NCBI RefSeq assembly: GCF_004099695.1
Contig: NZ_SCHL01000006.1
Location: forward strand, 1-64,000
From: Methanosarcina sp. MSH10X1
GTDB lineage: Archaea; Halobacteriota; Methanosarcinia; Methanosarcinales; Methanosarcinaceae
Reading direction: 5' to 3'
Length of the DNA stretch: 64,000 nt
Shown in pieces: positions 9,277 to 19,594 of the stretch. The position numbers and the translations under genes are program-made. The first letter of the stretch is position 1. Each line of letters begins with the position of its first letter. The notes below the pieces were generated by a model. That model ran no database searches and was not told the origin of the DNA. It saw nothing but the letters and a program-made list of their open reading frames with translations.

Positions 9277-12200
9277 TTATGTTTTTATATCGTTAAACCA
9301 TATAGTGAATTCTGTTCCCTGATCGCTTTTAAGTTCAATACGGCTTTCTATCTGTTCAACAAGAAGACTTACAAGCTGGAGCCCGAGAGAATCGGTATTT
9401 TCAAGGTCAATTCCCTCAGGGACGCCTTTCCCGTTGTCTACCACTGTAAGCATGTAATCGAAACCATTTCTCTCCCTGCAGGATTTAACTTGACCGGAAA
9501 CGTCCCTTTGAGAAATGATTCCAGTTCTGCGAAGGTTTATCCGGATCTCGCCTTCCCTTCCAGCAGGAAAAGCATGCTTAAAAGCATTTGAAACAAGCTC
9601 GTTTACAATGATTCCAAGGGGGATTGCAGTGTCTAGGCCAAGATCTACCAGTTCAAGGTCAAGCTTTAAGCCAATATTCTTATTTCGAAGGCTGTATGAG
9701 CTAAACAGTTCTGCGGTCAGCTTCCGAAGGTAAGCTGAAAAATCAAGGGTATCAATTTTATCCCCTTTATACAGCTCTTCGTGAATAAGAGCCATTGAAA
9801 TTACGCGGCTCTGGCTCTCCATGAAAGCCTGGACAACTTCAGGAGTTTTGCAGGTCTCAAGCTGGGAGAAGGTTTCTGCCTGAAGGTCAAGCAGGGACGA
9901 AATCACCTGTAAATTATTCTTAATCCTGTGATGGATTTCCTTTATGCGGATTCTATCTATCTTTACCAGGGTCTCTTCGGCTTCTTTCCTCTCAGTAATA
10001 TCGTATATAGCGCCCTGGTACTTATCCGGAATTCCGTTCTTTCCGGGGATCTTCTGGTAAATCTCATGCACCCACTTTATCTTCCCATCTTTGTGAGTTA
10101 TCCGGAAATCAACTTCTCCAGAGGCTTTATATTGAGAATTCCTGACTCTCTCCTCTTCTTCATAAATACGGGGCAGGTCATCGGGATGAATTATATCCTT
10201 CCAGCGTCGTTTTGAGATAAACTCTTCTTCGTCATACCCTGTAATTTCTTTAACAGTCCCGTGCATAAAGACTGGAATGAAATTCTCATCTGCCTGAAAA
10301 GCAATTCCCTTAAAATTTTCTATAAATGAGCGATATCTTTCTTCACTTGATCTAAGGTTATCTTCAGCCCTTTTACGCTCAGTAATATCCTGAACTGTTC
10401 CCTTCATCAGGACAGGAGTATTTTTCTCATCAAAAACAGCTTCACCCTGCGCATGGACTATGCGCTCTTCTCCCTCAGCTAAGATAATTCTGAAATCAAT
10501 GTTATAGGACTCTCCACTTAACGCTCTTTTAATGGCGTTATTCACATAACCTCGATCATCCGGATGCACATAGTTTAAAAATGTACTGAAGGTTATTTCA
10601 AACTCCTGTGGCTCAAGTCCAAAGATACGATAAGCCTCATCAGACCAGTACACCTTATCAGTTGCCGTATCCCATTCCCAGTTTCCGAGATGTGCCATTC
10701 TCTGGGCTTCAGCAAGACGTTTTTCACTCTCTTCCAGCGATTTATAAGCCTTCTCAAGCTGCATTGTCCGTTGTTTAACTTTTTCTTCCAGATTGTCCAG
10801 AGTCTCCTTCAGTTTGGCTTCTGCCTCTTTCCGCCCTGTAATATCGGTCAGCATGCTCATAGAGCCTGTAAATTTGCCAGCTTTATCAAAGAGGGCTTTG
10901 GAACTTACAATTGCCCATAGGGGTGAGCCATCTTTACGTATGAATTTAAACTCGTATCTCTCATCGATACCCTGCCATCTTCTTTCAATATATCCTTTTA
11001 TTAGTGGCCTGCCTGCCTCATCGGCAAAGTCCCAGGCAAATTTGCCAATCATTTCATCCTGAGTATATCCAAGCATCTCAGCCATTCTTTTATTGACATA
11101 AATCGTCCTGGCTTCAGGATCACCAATCCATATACCTTCGGTAGCTGTTTCTACGATATTCCGGTATTTTTCCTCGCTTTCCTGAAGCTTTTTCTCCACG
11201 TTTTTGCGCTCGGTAATATCCTGGAGTAACGCGATAGCCCCCCAGGGTTTGCCATGATTCTCTTGCAGAGGGGTGGCACTGGCTAAAATAACAATCTGAG
11301 TGCCGTCATCGCGTGTAATAATAAGCTCGGTATCAGTGACCGTTTGTCCCTCAAGTGCAAGTGACAGTGGTAGCTCACCGGCTGGAACCGGAGTTCCATC
11401 GGGCAGTGTGACCTTATAACCTCCCGCTGGTCTGTGAGCATCACCCGTCATAGGACCGCCGAGAATACGTTGAGTATTGGCATTAGCCAGGAGGATTTTA
11501 CCATTAGCCTGCGCTACAATAATGCCTGCTGGAGCTGCGTCGATAACAGCCTGCAAGGTATTGCGTGACTGTTGCAGCGCCTCTTCAGCCTGCTTGCGTT
11601 CTGTGACATCACGAGTGTAAGAGAGTACACCGGTAATCTGTCCCGCAGCGTTGTAACGCGGCTCATAAATAGATTCGAACCAGCGTGTCTCACCGCCAGG
11701 GGATAGCTGCAAGAAAGCTTGCTCATGAGATCCGGTTTCGAGCACCCGCCGCTTTATCGACTCAAGCTGCTGTGCCTGGTCCGGTGGTAAAAGGTCGGCA
11801 TCGGTCTTGCCTATTACATCCGATGCGGATAATGGGGGCGCAGGGTTGTATATCCAGGTATAATGCAGATCACGGTCCTGCTCAAAAATGATATCCGGGG
11901 AGTTTGCAACTATAACCCGCAGCCGTGCCTCGTTCTCCCGGAGAGCCTCCTCAGCCTGCTTTCTTGCTGTTATATCCCTGAAGGTTGCTGCAATTTTCCC
12001 TCTTTCAGGATTGAATACATAGGTATCAAAATACTTTCCAGTTATCTGGCTAAAGATTTCAAAATGTGCTGGCCTGCCTGAGAGTGCCACTTCGCCGAGC
12101 TTTTTAATCATTGTAGGGCTAACATTGGGTACTACCTTAAGGATAGACTTGCCCAGCACCTCTTCTCTTTTAAAACCTGTACTGCGCTCATAAACAGGAT

Positions 12201-13326
12201 TTACCTCGAGGTAACGGTAGTCGTAGGGCTTACCGTCCTCATCAAAGATTACTTCTGCCAGTACGAAACCCTCGGTCATGTTTGTGAAGAGAGTACGGTA
12301 GCGTTCTTCACTTTTCCGCAAAGCATCTTCGGCTTTTCTGCGCTCGGAGATATCCCTGAAAATAAAAGCGAGCTTCCCCTTCTCAGGACTGAAAGCATAA
12401 ATATCAATATATTTATTCACTACCGGGCTAAAGATTTCAAAATGCATTGACCTGCCTGAGGACATCACTTCGCCGAATTTTTCAATTGTCGTGCGGGTGG
12501 TATTGGGGAATACTTCCAGCAGAGTCCGACCTAACAGATCTTCCTTCTTCATGCCTAAACTGAGTTCATAAGCAGGATTTATCTCAAGGTACCGGTAATC
12601 ATACGGCTTACCGTATTCATCAAAAATGACCTCTGTAAGGGCAAAACTCTCGGTCATGTTTGTGAAGAGTATACGGTAGTGTTCCTCAGTTTTCCGAAGA
12701 GCTTCCTCTGCCCGCCTGAGCTTCGTGAGATTTTTCCGCCAGGAGCTCTCTATTTGCTCCCACTTTCCTTCTTTTTTGATCAAAGTAAACTGATGGCTTG
12801 AAACAATCTCGACAATATTAGCAGCATTACAGGCTTGGGGAGAATAGGTGCACAGAGCTATGACTGGATACTTCTCCAGAACAGAGTCCATTTTTCTCTC
12901 GTAGTCAACGAGATTATTCAGGCTTTCTTTTTCCGGCAGGCAAATATCCTCAATCAATCTCAAGCCAGTATAACCACTGGCAAGGATCCTGTCAATTCGT
13001 TCGATAAGGTCATTTAATGTTTTCTGCGAATCGAAAATGTTCTCTCTTAAATACCACTCAGCACAGGAAAGAATTTCAATTTGCCCTTTCTTAAGATAAA
13101 TGTCAATATCAGGAAAAGCTATTTTCAAGAGCTGTTCTGCCTTTTCGGCTTCTATGAACTTTGGCATAACCCAGATGCAGAGTTCGTTATTCTCAAGCCC
13201 TGTCTTTAAATAAGGAACCAGTATATCCATCAAATCTTCTTCTGTCTGGTAGAACTGACAGAAATGTGTTCCCCATGTCACATTTCCGATAATGTCAATT
13301 CCGGAATTTCCAGTATCATTTTTCAT
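9277..13326 (-). CDS. MEDS/multi-PAS sensor histidine kinase (1349 aa)
   Basis: Domain order: an N-terminal MEDS/DcmR-type sensory domain (about 15-185, with GTHFCQFYQTEEDL); about seven PAS/PAC modules (210-1125), each ending in a DITxRKxAE linker; a coiled coil (about 845-880); a HisKA_2 dimerisation domain with HHRIKNNLQ (about 1129-1140); and a HATPase with N box NELVSNAFKHAF, DNGKGVPEG and SLGLQLV. There is no transmembrane segment, so it senses cytoplasmic signals and autophosphorylates on His. No response regulator lies nearby. PAS modules 3 and 4 (about 11215-11950) are Gln/Ala-rich and GC-richer than the rest, as if acquired separately. It is a close paralogue of the next kinase. Confidence 0.92.
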   Translation of the reverse strand: MKNDTGNSGIDIIGNVTWGTHFCQFYQTEEDLMDILVPYLKTGLENNELCIWVMPKFIEAEKAEQLLKIAFPDIDIYLKKGQIEILSCAEWYLRENIFDSQKTLNDLIERIDRILASGYTGLRLIEDICLPEKESLNNLVDYERKMDSVLEKYPVIALCTYSPQACNAANIVEIVSSHQFTLIKKEGKWEQIESSWRKNLTKLRRAEEALRKTEEHYRILFTNMTESFALTEVIFDEYGKPYDYRYLEINPAYELSLGMKKEDLLGRTLLEVFPNTTRTTIEKFGEVMSSGRSMHFEIFSPVVNKYIDIYAFSPEKGKLAFIFRDISERRKAEDALRKSEERYRTLFTNMTEGFVLAEVIFDEDGKPYDYRYLEVNPVYERSTGFKREEVLGKSILKVVPNVSPTMIKKLGEVALSGRPAHFEIFSQITGKYFDTYVFNPERGKIAATFRDITARKQAEEALRENEARLRVIVANSPDIIFEQDRDLHYTWIYNPAPPLSASDVIGKTDADLLPPDQAQQLESIKRRVLETGSHEQAFLQLSPGGETRWFESIYEPRYNAAGQITGVLSYTRDVTERKQAEEALQQSRNTLQAVIDAAPAGIIVAQANGKILLANANTQRILGGPMTGDAHRPAGGYKVTLPDGTPVPAGELPLSLALEGQTVTDTELIITRDDGTQIVILASATPLQENHGKPWGAIALLQDITERKNVEKKLQESEEKYRNIVETATEGIWIGDPEARTIYVNKRMAEMLGYTQDEMIGKFAWDFADEAGRPLIKGYIERRWQGIDERYEFKFIRKDGSPLWAIVSSKALFDKAGKFTGSMSMLTDITGRKEAEAKLKETLDNLEEKVKQRTMQLEKAYKSLEESEKRLAEAQRMAHLGNWEWDTATDKVYWSDEAYRIFGLEPQEFEITFSTFLNYVHPDDRGYVNNAIKRALSGESYNIDFRIILAEGEERIVHAQGEAVFDEKNTPVLMKGTVQDITERKRAEDNLRSSEERYRSFIENFKGIAFQADENFIPVFMHGTVKEITGYDEEEFISKRRWKDIIHPDDLPRIYEEEERVRNSQYKASGEVDFRITHKDGKIKWVHEIYQKIPGKNGIPDKYQGAIYDITERKEAEETLVKIDRIRIKEIHHRIKNNLQVISSLLDLQAETFSQLETCKTPEVVQAFMESQSRVISMALIHEELYKGDKIDTLDFSAYLRKLTAELFSSYSLRNKNIGLKLDLELVDLGLDTAIPLGIIVNELVSNAFKHAFPAGREGEIRINLRRTGIISQRDVSGQVKSCRERNGFDYMLTVVDNGKGVPEGIDLENTDSLGLQLVSLLVEQIESRIELKSDQGTEFTIWFNDIKT

Positions 13327-14090
13327 CTACTTCTCTCCGACTCAAAGAATAAATTCAAAAATTTGTCAACCGAGTTTAGCTCTATTTATTGCCGTACTTT
13401 CTCGGATTGTGATACCGATCCGAACACTCCCACAGGTTTCCAGGAATCTTACAGCAACATTCACTCACCGTGATGAAAGCACTCCCAGTGTTTCTTCTTC
13501 CTTCAGACCAGTGATACGCAACATAAATCAGGTTAATTCCAGTAAGCAGTCATTTGTTTAAAGCGATAAATTCGTTTAAAGCAGTCATTTGTTTAAAGCG
13601 ATAAATTCGTTTAAAGCAGTAATTTGATTAAAGCAGTAATTTGTTTAAAGCAGTAATTTGTTTAAAGCAGTAATTTGTTTAAAGCAGTAATTTGTTTAAG
13701 ATTGATTCATTAGTTTAAGAGCAATTGATTCATTCGTTAAGAGCCGTTAATTTATTTATTTGCGGATCTGTTAACCTGTTATGAAAACAGAAAACCTGTA
13801 TTAATAAAAAGTCCTGGCTTTTTAATTTAGCTAAAATTGTGAACTTATTTAACTGGTATTTCTTGTTACCGGGCTTATCACAGGTGTTTTTACGAGTATT
13901 TATTATATTTAAGTTCTATATAATAAGCTCTTTGACAAAGAGATGGATATATTTTCAAATAGACGGTATTTTTTAAGAAAAAACATAAACGCGGAAAGGA
14001 TAGATAAACACCCTATAATGTAAACGGTATTAAGTTATCGATTTATTAAAAACTCGACCGGGTTGACACTCTGAAAGTAAAGTGGCTGGA
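13327..14090. other. Inter-kinase spacer
   Basis: The 764-bp spacer between the two kinase genes contains a 17-bp tandem array (13546-13700) and otherwise AT-rich DNA with TATA-like runs, for example near 13915. The kinase at 9277-13326 must be transcribed from its left part. No gene is supported here. Confidence 0.6.
13546..13700 (+). repeat. 17-bp tandem repeat array, about 9 units
   Basis: The unit TTTAAAGCAGTAATTTG is repeated about nine times; early units vary (18-bp TTTAAAGCGATAAATTCG alternates with the 17-bp form) and the last five are nearly perfect. There are no spacers between units. It lies upstream of the first kinase gene. Confidence 0.9.
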
Positions 14091-17000
14091 TCATACTTCG
14101 ATATCGTTGAACCATATAGTGAATTTTGTTCCGTGATCCCTTTTAAGCTTTATACAGCCATCGATCTGTTCAACAAGAATGTTTACGAGCTGAAGTCCGA
14201 GAGAGTCCGTATTTTTGAAGTTTATTTCTTCGGGGATTCCTTTTCCGTTATCCGAGACTTCAAGTATGTAATCGAAGTTATCTTTTTCCGTACACTCTCT
14301 ATTCCGGTCCGGAATCTCCTTTCCAGCAGCCAAAGCCTTGGTTCTGCTCAGGTTTATCCTTATCCCGTCATTCCTGCTGTCAGGAAAAGCATGCTTGAAA
14401 GAGTTTGAAACCAGCTCGTTTATAATAATTCCAAGAGGTATTGCGGTATCCATGCCAAGATAAACCTGTTCGAGATCAAGCTTCAAACTGATATCCTTAT
14501 TTCGAGGTTTATACGAGCTGAAGAGGTCTTCGGTTAGCTTTCGAAGGTAAGCTGCAAAGCCAAGGGTATCGATTTTATCGCCTTTATACAGCTCTTCGTG
14601 AATAAGAGCCATAGAAATTACGCGGTTCTGGCTTTCCATAAAAGCCTCAACAACTTCGGGGGTCTTGCAGGTCTCAAGCTGAGAGAAGGTTTCTGCCTGA
14701 AGGTCAAGCAGGGACGAAATTACCTGCAGATTATTCTTAATCCTGTGATGAATTTCCTTTATGCGGATTTTTTCCAGCTTTGCCAGGGCTTCTTCAGTTT
14801 GCTTGCGATCCGTAATATCCTGGACTATTCCCTTTATCCGAACAGGAGTATTATTCTCGTCAAAAATAACCTGGGACTGCATATGTACGGTACGTTCCTC
14901 CCCATCACTCGAGATAATTCTGTAATCAATGCTGTAAGGCTCTCCATTCATAGCTCTGTTAGCAGCACTCTTAACATAATCCCGATCATCCGGATGTATG
15001 TAGTTTAAAAACTCCTGATAAGTCGGATACGGTTCCTTACGGTCACGTCCGAAAATGCGGTACAGCTCATCAGACCAGTATGAGTCTTCAGTTGCAATAC
15101 CCCATTCCCAGTGTCCTATATGAGCCATTTTTTGAGCTTCAGCAAGACGTTTTTCACTCTCTTTTAAGGATGTATAGGCTTTCTCAAGTTCTGCTGTACG
15201 CGCTTCAACTAATTTTTCCAGATTGTCACATGCCTTTTCTAACCTGGATTCCGCTTCTTTTCTTCCTGTGATGTCGGTGAGCATGCCCATAGAGCCTGTG
15301 AATTTGCCGGCTTTATCGAAAAGGGACTTGGAACTTATAATTGTCCAAAAGGGTGAACCATCCTTACGTATGAATTTGAACTCATAGCTCTCATCAATAC
15401 CCTGCCGCTTCTTTTCAAAATATTTCCTGACAACTGGCTTATCTTCATCATCAGCGAAATCCCACGCAAATTTTCCAATTATCTCATCCTGAGTATATCC
15501 AAGCATCTCAGCCAGGCTCTTATTGACGTAAACCGCCCTGGCTTCAGCATCAGCCATCCAGATGCCTTCACTGGCGGTTTCCACGAGATTCCTGTATTTC
15601 TCCTCGCTCTCCTGCAACTCATTCTCCATCCGTTTGCGCTCAGTGATGTCTCTAAGAATCAGAGCTAATTTTCCTTTCTCAGGGCTGAACACATAAATAT
15701 CCAGATACTTATGCGCTATCTGGCTAAAGATTTCAAAATGAGCTGACCTGCCTGAAAGTGACACTTCGCGGTATTTCTCCATCGCTATCGGGCTCACATC
15801 GGGGAACACTTCCAGTATAGTCCTGCCTAGCAGTTGTTCGTTCTTTATACCTAAATTGAGCTCAAAAGAAGGATTTATTTCAAGATAACGATAATCATAT
15901 GGTTCACCATCTCTGTCATAAATTACTTCCAAAAAGCCGAAGCCATCGGTCATGTTTGTAAAAAGCATGCGGTAACGTTCCTCACTCTTCAGGAGGGCTT
16001 CTTCGGCTTGCTTTCGACCGGTAATATTCAGGAAGATAGCAGCAAACCTGCCTGGTCGGACCTGGTATGCCGATACTTCGTAATGGCGCCCCTGCACATC
16101 GGCATAATATGTAAAGTGAGCAGGCTTGCCAGTAAGGGCTACGGCGCCGTAGGTTTGAACCCAGAACGGATCCAGTCCGGGATACATTCCAAGCGCAGTA
16201 CTGCCGATGAACTTTTCCAGCGGGACCCCTGTCTGGGCTTCAATAGCCTGGTTTGCCTCGACAATAAGGTAATCGACAGGCTTACCCGTCTCGTCAGTGA
16301 TGATATCGGCTATGAAAAAAGCTTCCTGCATGGCTTCAAAGAGCCTGCGGTCTTTCTCCCTGGTTTCCTGAAGTGATTGCTCAGTTCTCCCACAATCGGT
16401 AAGATTTTCCTGCCCTGTACTTTCGATCTGCTCCCATTTTCCTTCCCTCTTGATCAAGGCAAACCTGTGGCTTGCAACGATATCCAGCACCTCGGCTGCA
16501 CTATATATTGCAAGGGAATAAGTGCACAGGGCTGTCGCCGGAGACCTGCGTATAGCAGTGTCCACTTTTTTCTCATAGTCAATGAAGTCACTCCAGCTCC
16601 CTTTTCCCGGCAGGCAAATGTCCTCAAGCAGTCTCAACCCATTATAACCACTTGCAAGGGACCGGTCAATTCTCTCAGCCAGATCTTTCAGGGCTCTCTG
16701 CGAATCAAAGACGCCGTCTTTCACGTACCAGCTGGCGCAGGAAATAAGCTCGAGCTGTCCTTTCCGCAGAAGAGTGTCAATATCGGGAAAATCGACTCTA
16801 AGGGCTTCCTGTGCATCTGCGGCTTCAAGAGACCACGGAGTGATCCAGATGCAAATCTCGTTATTCTCCAGACCTGCTCTCAAATACGGAATAACTATGT
16901 CCATGAGATCTTCTTTTGCCAGGTAGAACTGGCAAAAATGGGCTCTTCCTGGCACATTTCCGATAATGTAGATCCCCGAATTTCCAGCATCGCTTTTCAT
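14091..17000 (-). CDS. MEDS/multi-PAS sensor histidine kinase (969 aa)
   Basis: This shorter paralogue of the preceding kinase has a MEDS domain (about 15-185), four PAS/PAC modules (about 216-326, 333-453, 460-578 and 622-733), a coiled coil near 580-615, HisKA_2 with HHRIKNNLQVISSLLDLQAE (about 748-768) and a C-terminal HATPase (NELVSNSFKHAF, DNGKGIPEE, SLGLQLV). Its HisKA_2 region is almost identical to that of the neighbour even at DNA level, so duplication or gene conversion was recent. The first PAS module is unlike those of the neighbour. It is cytoplasmic, with no partner regulator nearby. The two kinases may form heterodimers or share a phosphorylation target. Confidence 0.92.
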   Translation of the reverse strand: MKSDAGNSGIYIIGNVPGRAHFCQFYLAKEDLMDIVIPYLRAGLENNEICIWITPWSLEAADAQEALRVDFPDIDTLLRKGQLELISCASWYVKDGVFDSQRALKDLAERIDRSLASGYNGLRLLEDICLPGKGSWSDFIDYEKKVDTAIRRSPATALCTYSLAIYSAAEVLDIVASHRFALIKREGKWEQIESTGQENLTDCGRTEQSLQETREKDRRLFEAMQEAFFIADIITDETGKPVDYLIVEANQAIEAQTGVPLEKFIGSTALGMYPGLDPFWVQTYGAVALTGKPAHFTYYADVQGRHYEVSAYQVRPGRFAAIFLNITGRKQAEEALLKSEERYRMLFTNMTDGFGFLEVIYDRDGEPYDYRYLEINPSFELNLGIKNEQLLGRTILEVFPDVSPIAMEKYREVSLSGRSAHFEIFSQIAHKYLDIYVFSPEKGKLALILRDITERKRMENELQESEEKYRNLVETASEGIWMADAEARAVYVNKSLAEMLGYTQDEIIGKFAWDFADDEDKPVVRKYFEKKRQGIDESYEFKFIRKDGSPFWTIISSKSLFDKAGKFTGSMGMLTDITGRKEAESRLEKACDNLEKLVEARTAELEKAYTSLKESEKRLAEAQKMAHIGHWEWGIATEDSYWSDELYRIFGRDRKEPYPTYQEFLNYIHPDDRDYVKSAANRAMNGEPYSIDYRIISSDGEERTVHMQSQVIFDENNTPVRIKGIVQDITDRKQTEEALAKLEKIRIKEIHHRIKNNLQVISSLLDLQAETFSQLETCKTPEVVEAFMESQNRVISMALIHEELYKGDKIDTLGFAAYLRKLTEDLFSSYKPRNKDISLKLDLEQVYLGMDTAIPLGIIINELVSNSFKHAFPDSRNDGIRINLSRTKALAAGKEIPDRNRECTEKDNFDYILEVSDNGKGIPEEINFKNTDSLGLQLVNILVEQIDGCIKLKRDHGTKFTIWFNDIEV

Positions 17001-17785
17001 CGATTTCTCTCCACTTTAAGAGATAAAGTCAAAAATGCGTGATCCAGAATGCAAAGTCTATGTATTGCACTGTTATAACTGCAATCCGTTCCGGCTCACT
17101 CCTTACAGATCCTACAGATCCCTCCAAAATTTTTCAGCAATACTGAATCGCCTTGAGGAAAACATATCCCGAACCCCTCTTCCGCCATCCGGTAATCTTC
17201 GGCAGAGCAATGGTTCACCCGAGGGAATTAGTTTGTTGTTTTATAGAGCAGATTTATAGAGCGTCACTTTATTACTTAACTGAAACATTAAAAACCTGAT
17301 TTTCTGCATTAGTGAAAATTAAAGGTTTAATTTGGTCAATAAGATTTTGTAATGCCAGCCAATACAATGAAAACGCTTTAGGAACGCTTATGAATGATAT
17401 TATACACTTACACTTATTTATAATAATTTGCTCTGATAAAAAAAACTGTGAATTAAATTTTTCGCATACTGAGAGACTCTCTTTATCATATCCGGGATGG
17501 AATATCAGGCTGCTTCACTCATACGGAATGATAAAAACCTTAAATAAACTTAAAAAATCTTATACATGGCTAAAAATATTAAACAGTTTTTTAAAAGCTT
17601 ACGTCTTTTAATTCAACGCCTGTATGCCAAAAATTGGGAATTTTGATCCAGAAGAATCGGAGAGAGTGTAAAAGCCGGATAATTGCCAGAACTGGAAAAT
17701 GCAAGCTCGAACAAATTAAAAGTAGATTTAAATCTAGTTGGAAAAAGTATTAAAAAGTAAATCAAGAGAATAGAATTTGTTACCA

Positions 17786-17906
17786 GTCAGTTAAAATCAG
17801 TTAGTTAAAATCAGTCAGTTAAAATCAGTCAGTTAAAATCAGTCAGTTAAAATCAGTCAGTTAAAATCAGTCAGTTAAAATCAGTCAGTTAAAATCAGTC
17901 AGTTAA
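17786..17906 (+). repeat. 14-bp tandem repeat array, 8-9 units
   Basis: The unit AGTTAAAATCAGTC is repeated more than eight times, the central units perfectly. No intervening spacers. Confidence 0.92.
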
Positions 17907-18248
17907 GAAGAACCCGGAGGCGTTGAATCCGATTACTGCATCCCCCAATACAGTTCTCCGAAGTTATGCTCCCCCAAGCATTCAGTTCGAAGAAAGTTCG
18001 GCAGCCTCCAGAAGGTTCTTCTATATGGTAGATCTCGTTTACCCCTTCTCCTGTTTCCCACTCCAGAGTATACTAATGAACTAAATTATTTTAAATTAAT
18101 TATATCAAAAATTGTATGCGAAGAAAAAAAATATTAACATGAAAATTTTCAATACAAACATAAAATTCAATTATATACACACTATTCTATACTGTTTACT
18201 TATGCTGTTGTATACATTTATCCAGAACTCACAACTTCCTTTATAATG

Positions 18249-18305
18249 TTTAATTTACTTTAGATTTAATTTACTTTAGATTTAATTTACTTTAGATTTA
18301 ATTTC
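18249..18305 (+). repeat. 16-bp tandem repeat, about 3.5 units
   Basis: The unit TTTAATTTACTTTAGA is repeated perfectly three times, with a partial fourth copy. Confidence 0.9.
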
Positions 18306-18571
18306 CATTATAATTTGTAGTTTACAACGTGTAGTTTACTTCATAAAAGCAGATATTTTATGACATATAATTTGTTTAAAAGAGATAATAATGTTTTTTA
18401 CTTATTGTTATATGATTTTAAAGTGAAAAGTCCATAGTCAGGAAAAGCATGAAAGAATGAAACACAGGAATTACATGCATGGTTTTTCCCGATTTTCCGG
18501 ATTGCAGGCAATGGCGATTTTTTTGATTGAGAAGTTCCCTGTTATCAGCACTTATCAAAGGTTGCTCATCC

Positions 18572-19267
18572 TTATTTCCGCATGGTTACCAGATAAAGCT
18601 TCCTCGGAAGTTCGCCTTCTTCAAACTCTTCTACTTCGAGACTTTCGTATTCATCTGCTAGGTGCCTGACAATTTCTTCGCTGAAGAAATGTACTATAAA
18701 ACCGCCTACAATCTCATACATATCCTCTCCCCTGTGCGTACCTGTCCCGCACTGGGCATCCCTGGTGCTTCTCGCAGTATAAATATTAAGCCCGCCCGGC
18801 TTGAGCACCCTTTTAACCTCATGGCTGAGAAATTCGAGTTCGTCTGTTGTTAGTGCCATGCAGTAGAGCATATGAGAGTAGCAGGCATCAAAAGTGTCGT
18901 TCTCGAAGGGAAGAGGTTTGCGGACATCATGCTTCAGAGGAACTATAGAATCCGAGAGACCTGTACTTTGAAGTTTTTCTTTCAGGGCTTTTAGCCCGCT
19001 TTCGGTGTAATCAAGTGCATGTACATGAAAGCCTTTACTGGCAAAAAAGCAGGTATCTCTTCCCTGGCCGCTCCCAAGTTCAAGGATTTTCCTTTTTCCT
19101 TCTTTTTCAAAAATAGCAGCTGCCTTTCGCGCTGGATAACTTGGCTCATCCCCAAACCTGGAGCAGGCTTTCTCAAATACAACCTCCCAGTGAGGTTGCT
19201 GCCTGTTAATAACATCTTTTTCCATACTGGCTTCGGCCGCAGTAACATCAATAGCTTCTCTTTCCAT
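18572..19267 (-). CDS. Class I SAM-dependent methyltransferase
   Basis: This 231-residue protein has a Rossmann methyltransferase fold. Motif I is KILELGSGQGRDTCFFASKG (about 55-74), followed by the acidic residue in HVHALDYTE. The post-I region DTFDACYSHMLYCMAL and the motif III-like EVKRVLKPGGLNIYTARST are also present. It fits the Methyltransf_11/25 group, whose substrates range from small molecules to metalloids. The conserved features do not identify a substrate. It is monocistronic and divergent from the DUF2207 gene. Confidence 0.85.
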   Translation of the reverse strand: MEREAIDVTAAEASMEKDVINRQQPHWEVVFEKACSRFGDEPSYPARKAAAIFEKEGKRKILELGSGQGRDTCFFASKGFHVHALDYTESGLKALKEKLQSTGLSDSIVPLKHDVRKPLPFENDTFDACYSHMLYCMALTTDELEFLSHEVKRVLKPGGLNIYTARSTRDAQCGTGTHRGEDMYEIVGGFIVHFFSEEIVRHLADEYESLEVEEFEEGELPRKLYLVTMRK

Positions 19268-19490
19268 CTGGTTTGCTTCCTTATGAGTATTATTGTTTAA
19301 TTATTGTTTAATTAATGCTTCTTTTTTATAAAACAGTTAAGCAGGATCTATCGGATTCAAAAATATTCCAAAAATGCTTTTAAAATATTTCAGAATTTTT
19401 TTATAAATATCTAAAAAATACCTGCACCAACCTGAACTTTACAAAAAACAGTCATCTGCGGCCCTGTTAATACCCAAGTATTAAGAAGAT

Positions 19491-19513
19491 TCCGGATAAT
19501 ATAATTATCCGGA
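19491..19513. promoter_or_regulatory. 10-bp-arm perfect palindrome upstream of the DUF2207 gene
   Basis: TCCGGATAAT (19491-19500) and ATTATCCGGA (19504-19513) are perfect inverted arms around ATA. An AT-rich element (AGATAATATAG, about 19513-19523) follows at once, so the palindrome sits just where a regulator would meet the basal promoter of the gene starting at 19595. It could alternatively be a terminator-like hairpin for the other strand. Confidence 0.45.
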
Positions 19514-19594
19514 AGATAATATAGGGTTGGGGGAAATTCATTGGGGCTTTCAGATGCTTCCTGTGGAGCTGCCAGAGAGGCAAAATCCAGGGCC

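Larger units (their letters stand above)
17001..18571. other. Repeat-bearing intergenic region
   Basis: About 1.57 kb without a convincing gene. It is AT-rich and contains a 14-bp tandem array (17786-17906) and a 16-bp array (18249-18305). Short open frames, such as one at 17312-17611, have no recognisable domain or ribosome site and skewed composition. Promoters for the kinase at 14091-17000 must lie at the left end. A segment at 17918-18060 is GC-richer and could be an untranslated RNA, but no fold is evident. Confidence 0.6.

Noticed and set aside
13546-13700. CRISPR-like array
   Set aside because: Units of 17 bp are head to tail with no unique spacers, and no cas genes are present; the same holds for the other arrays.
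17312-17611. 99-codon open frame
   Set aside because: No ribosome site, no recognisable motif and amino-acid composition typical of translated AT-rich DNA.
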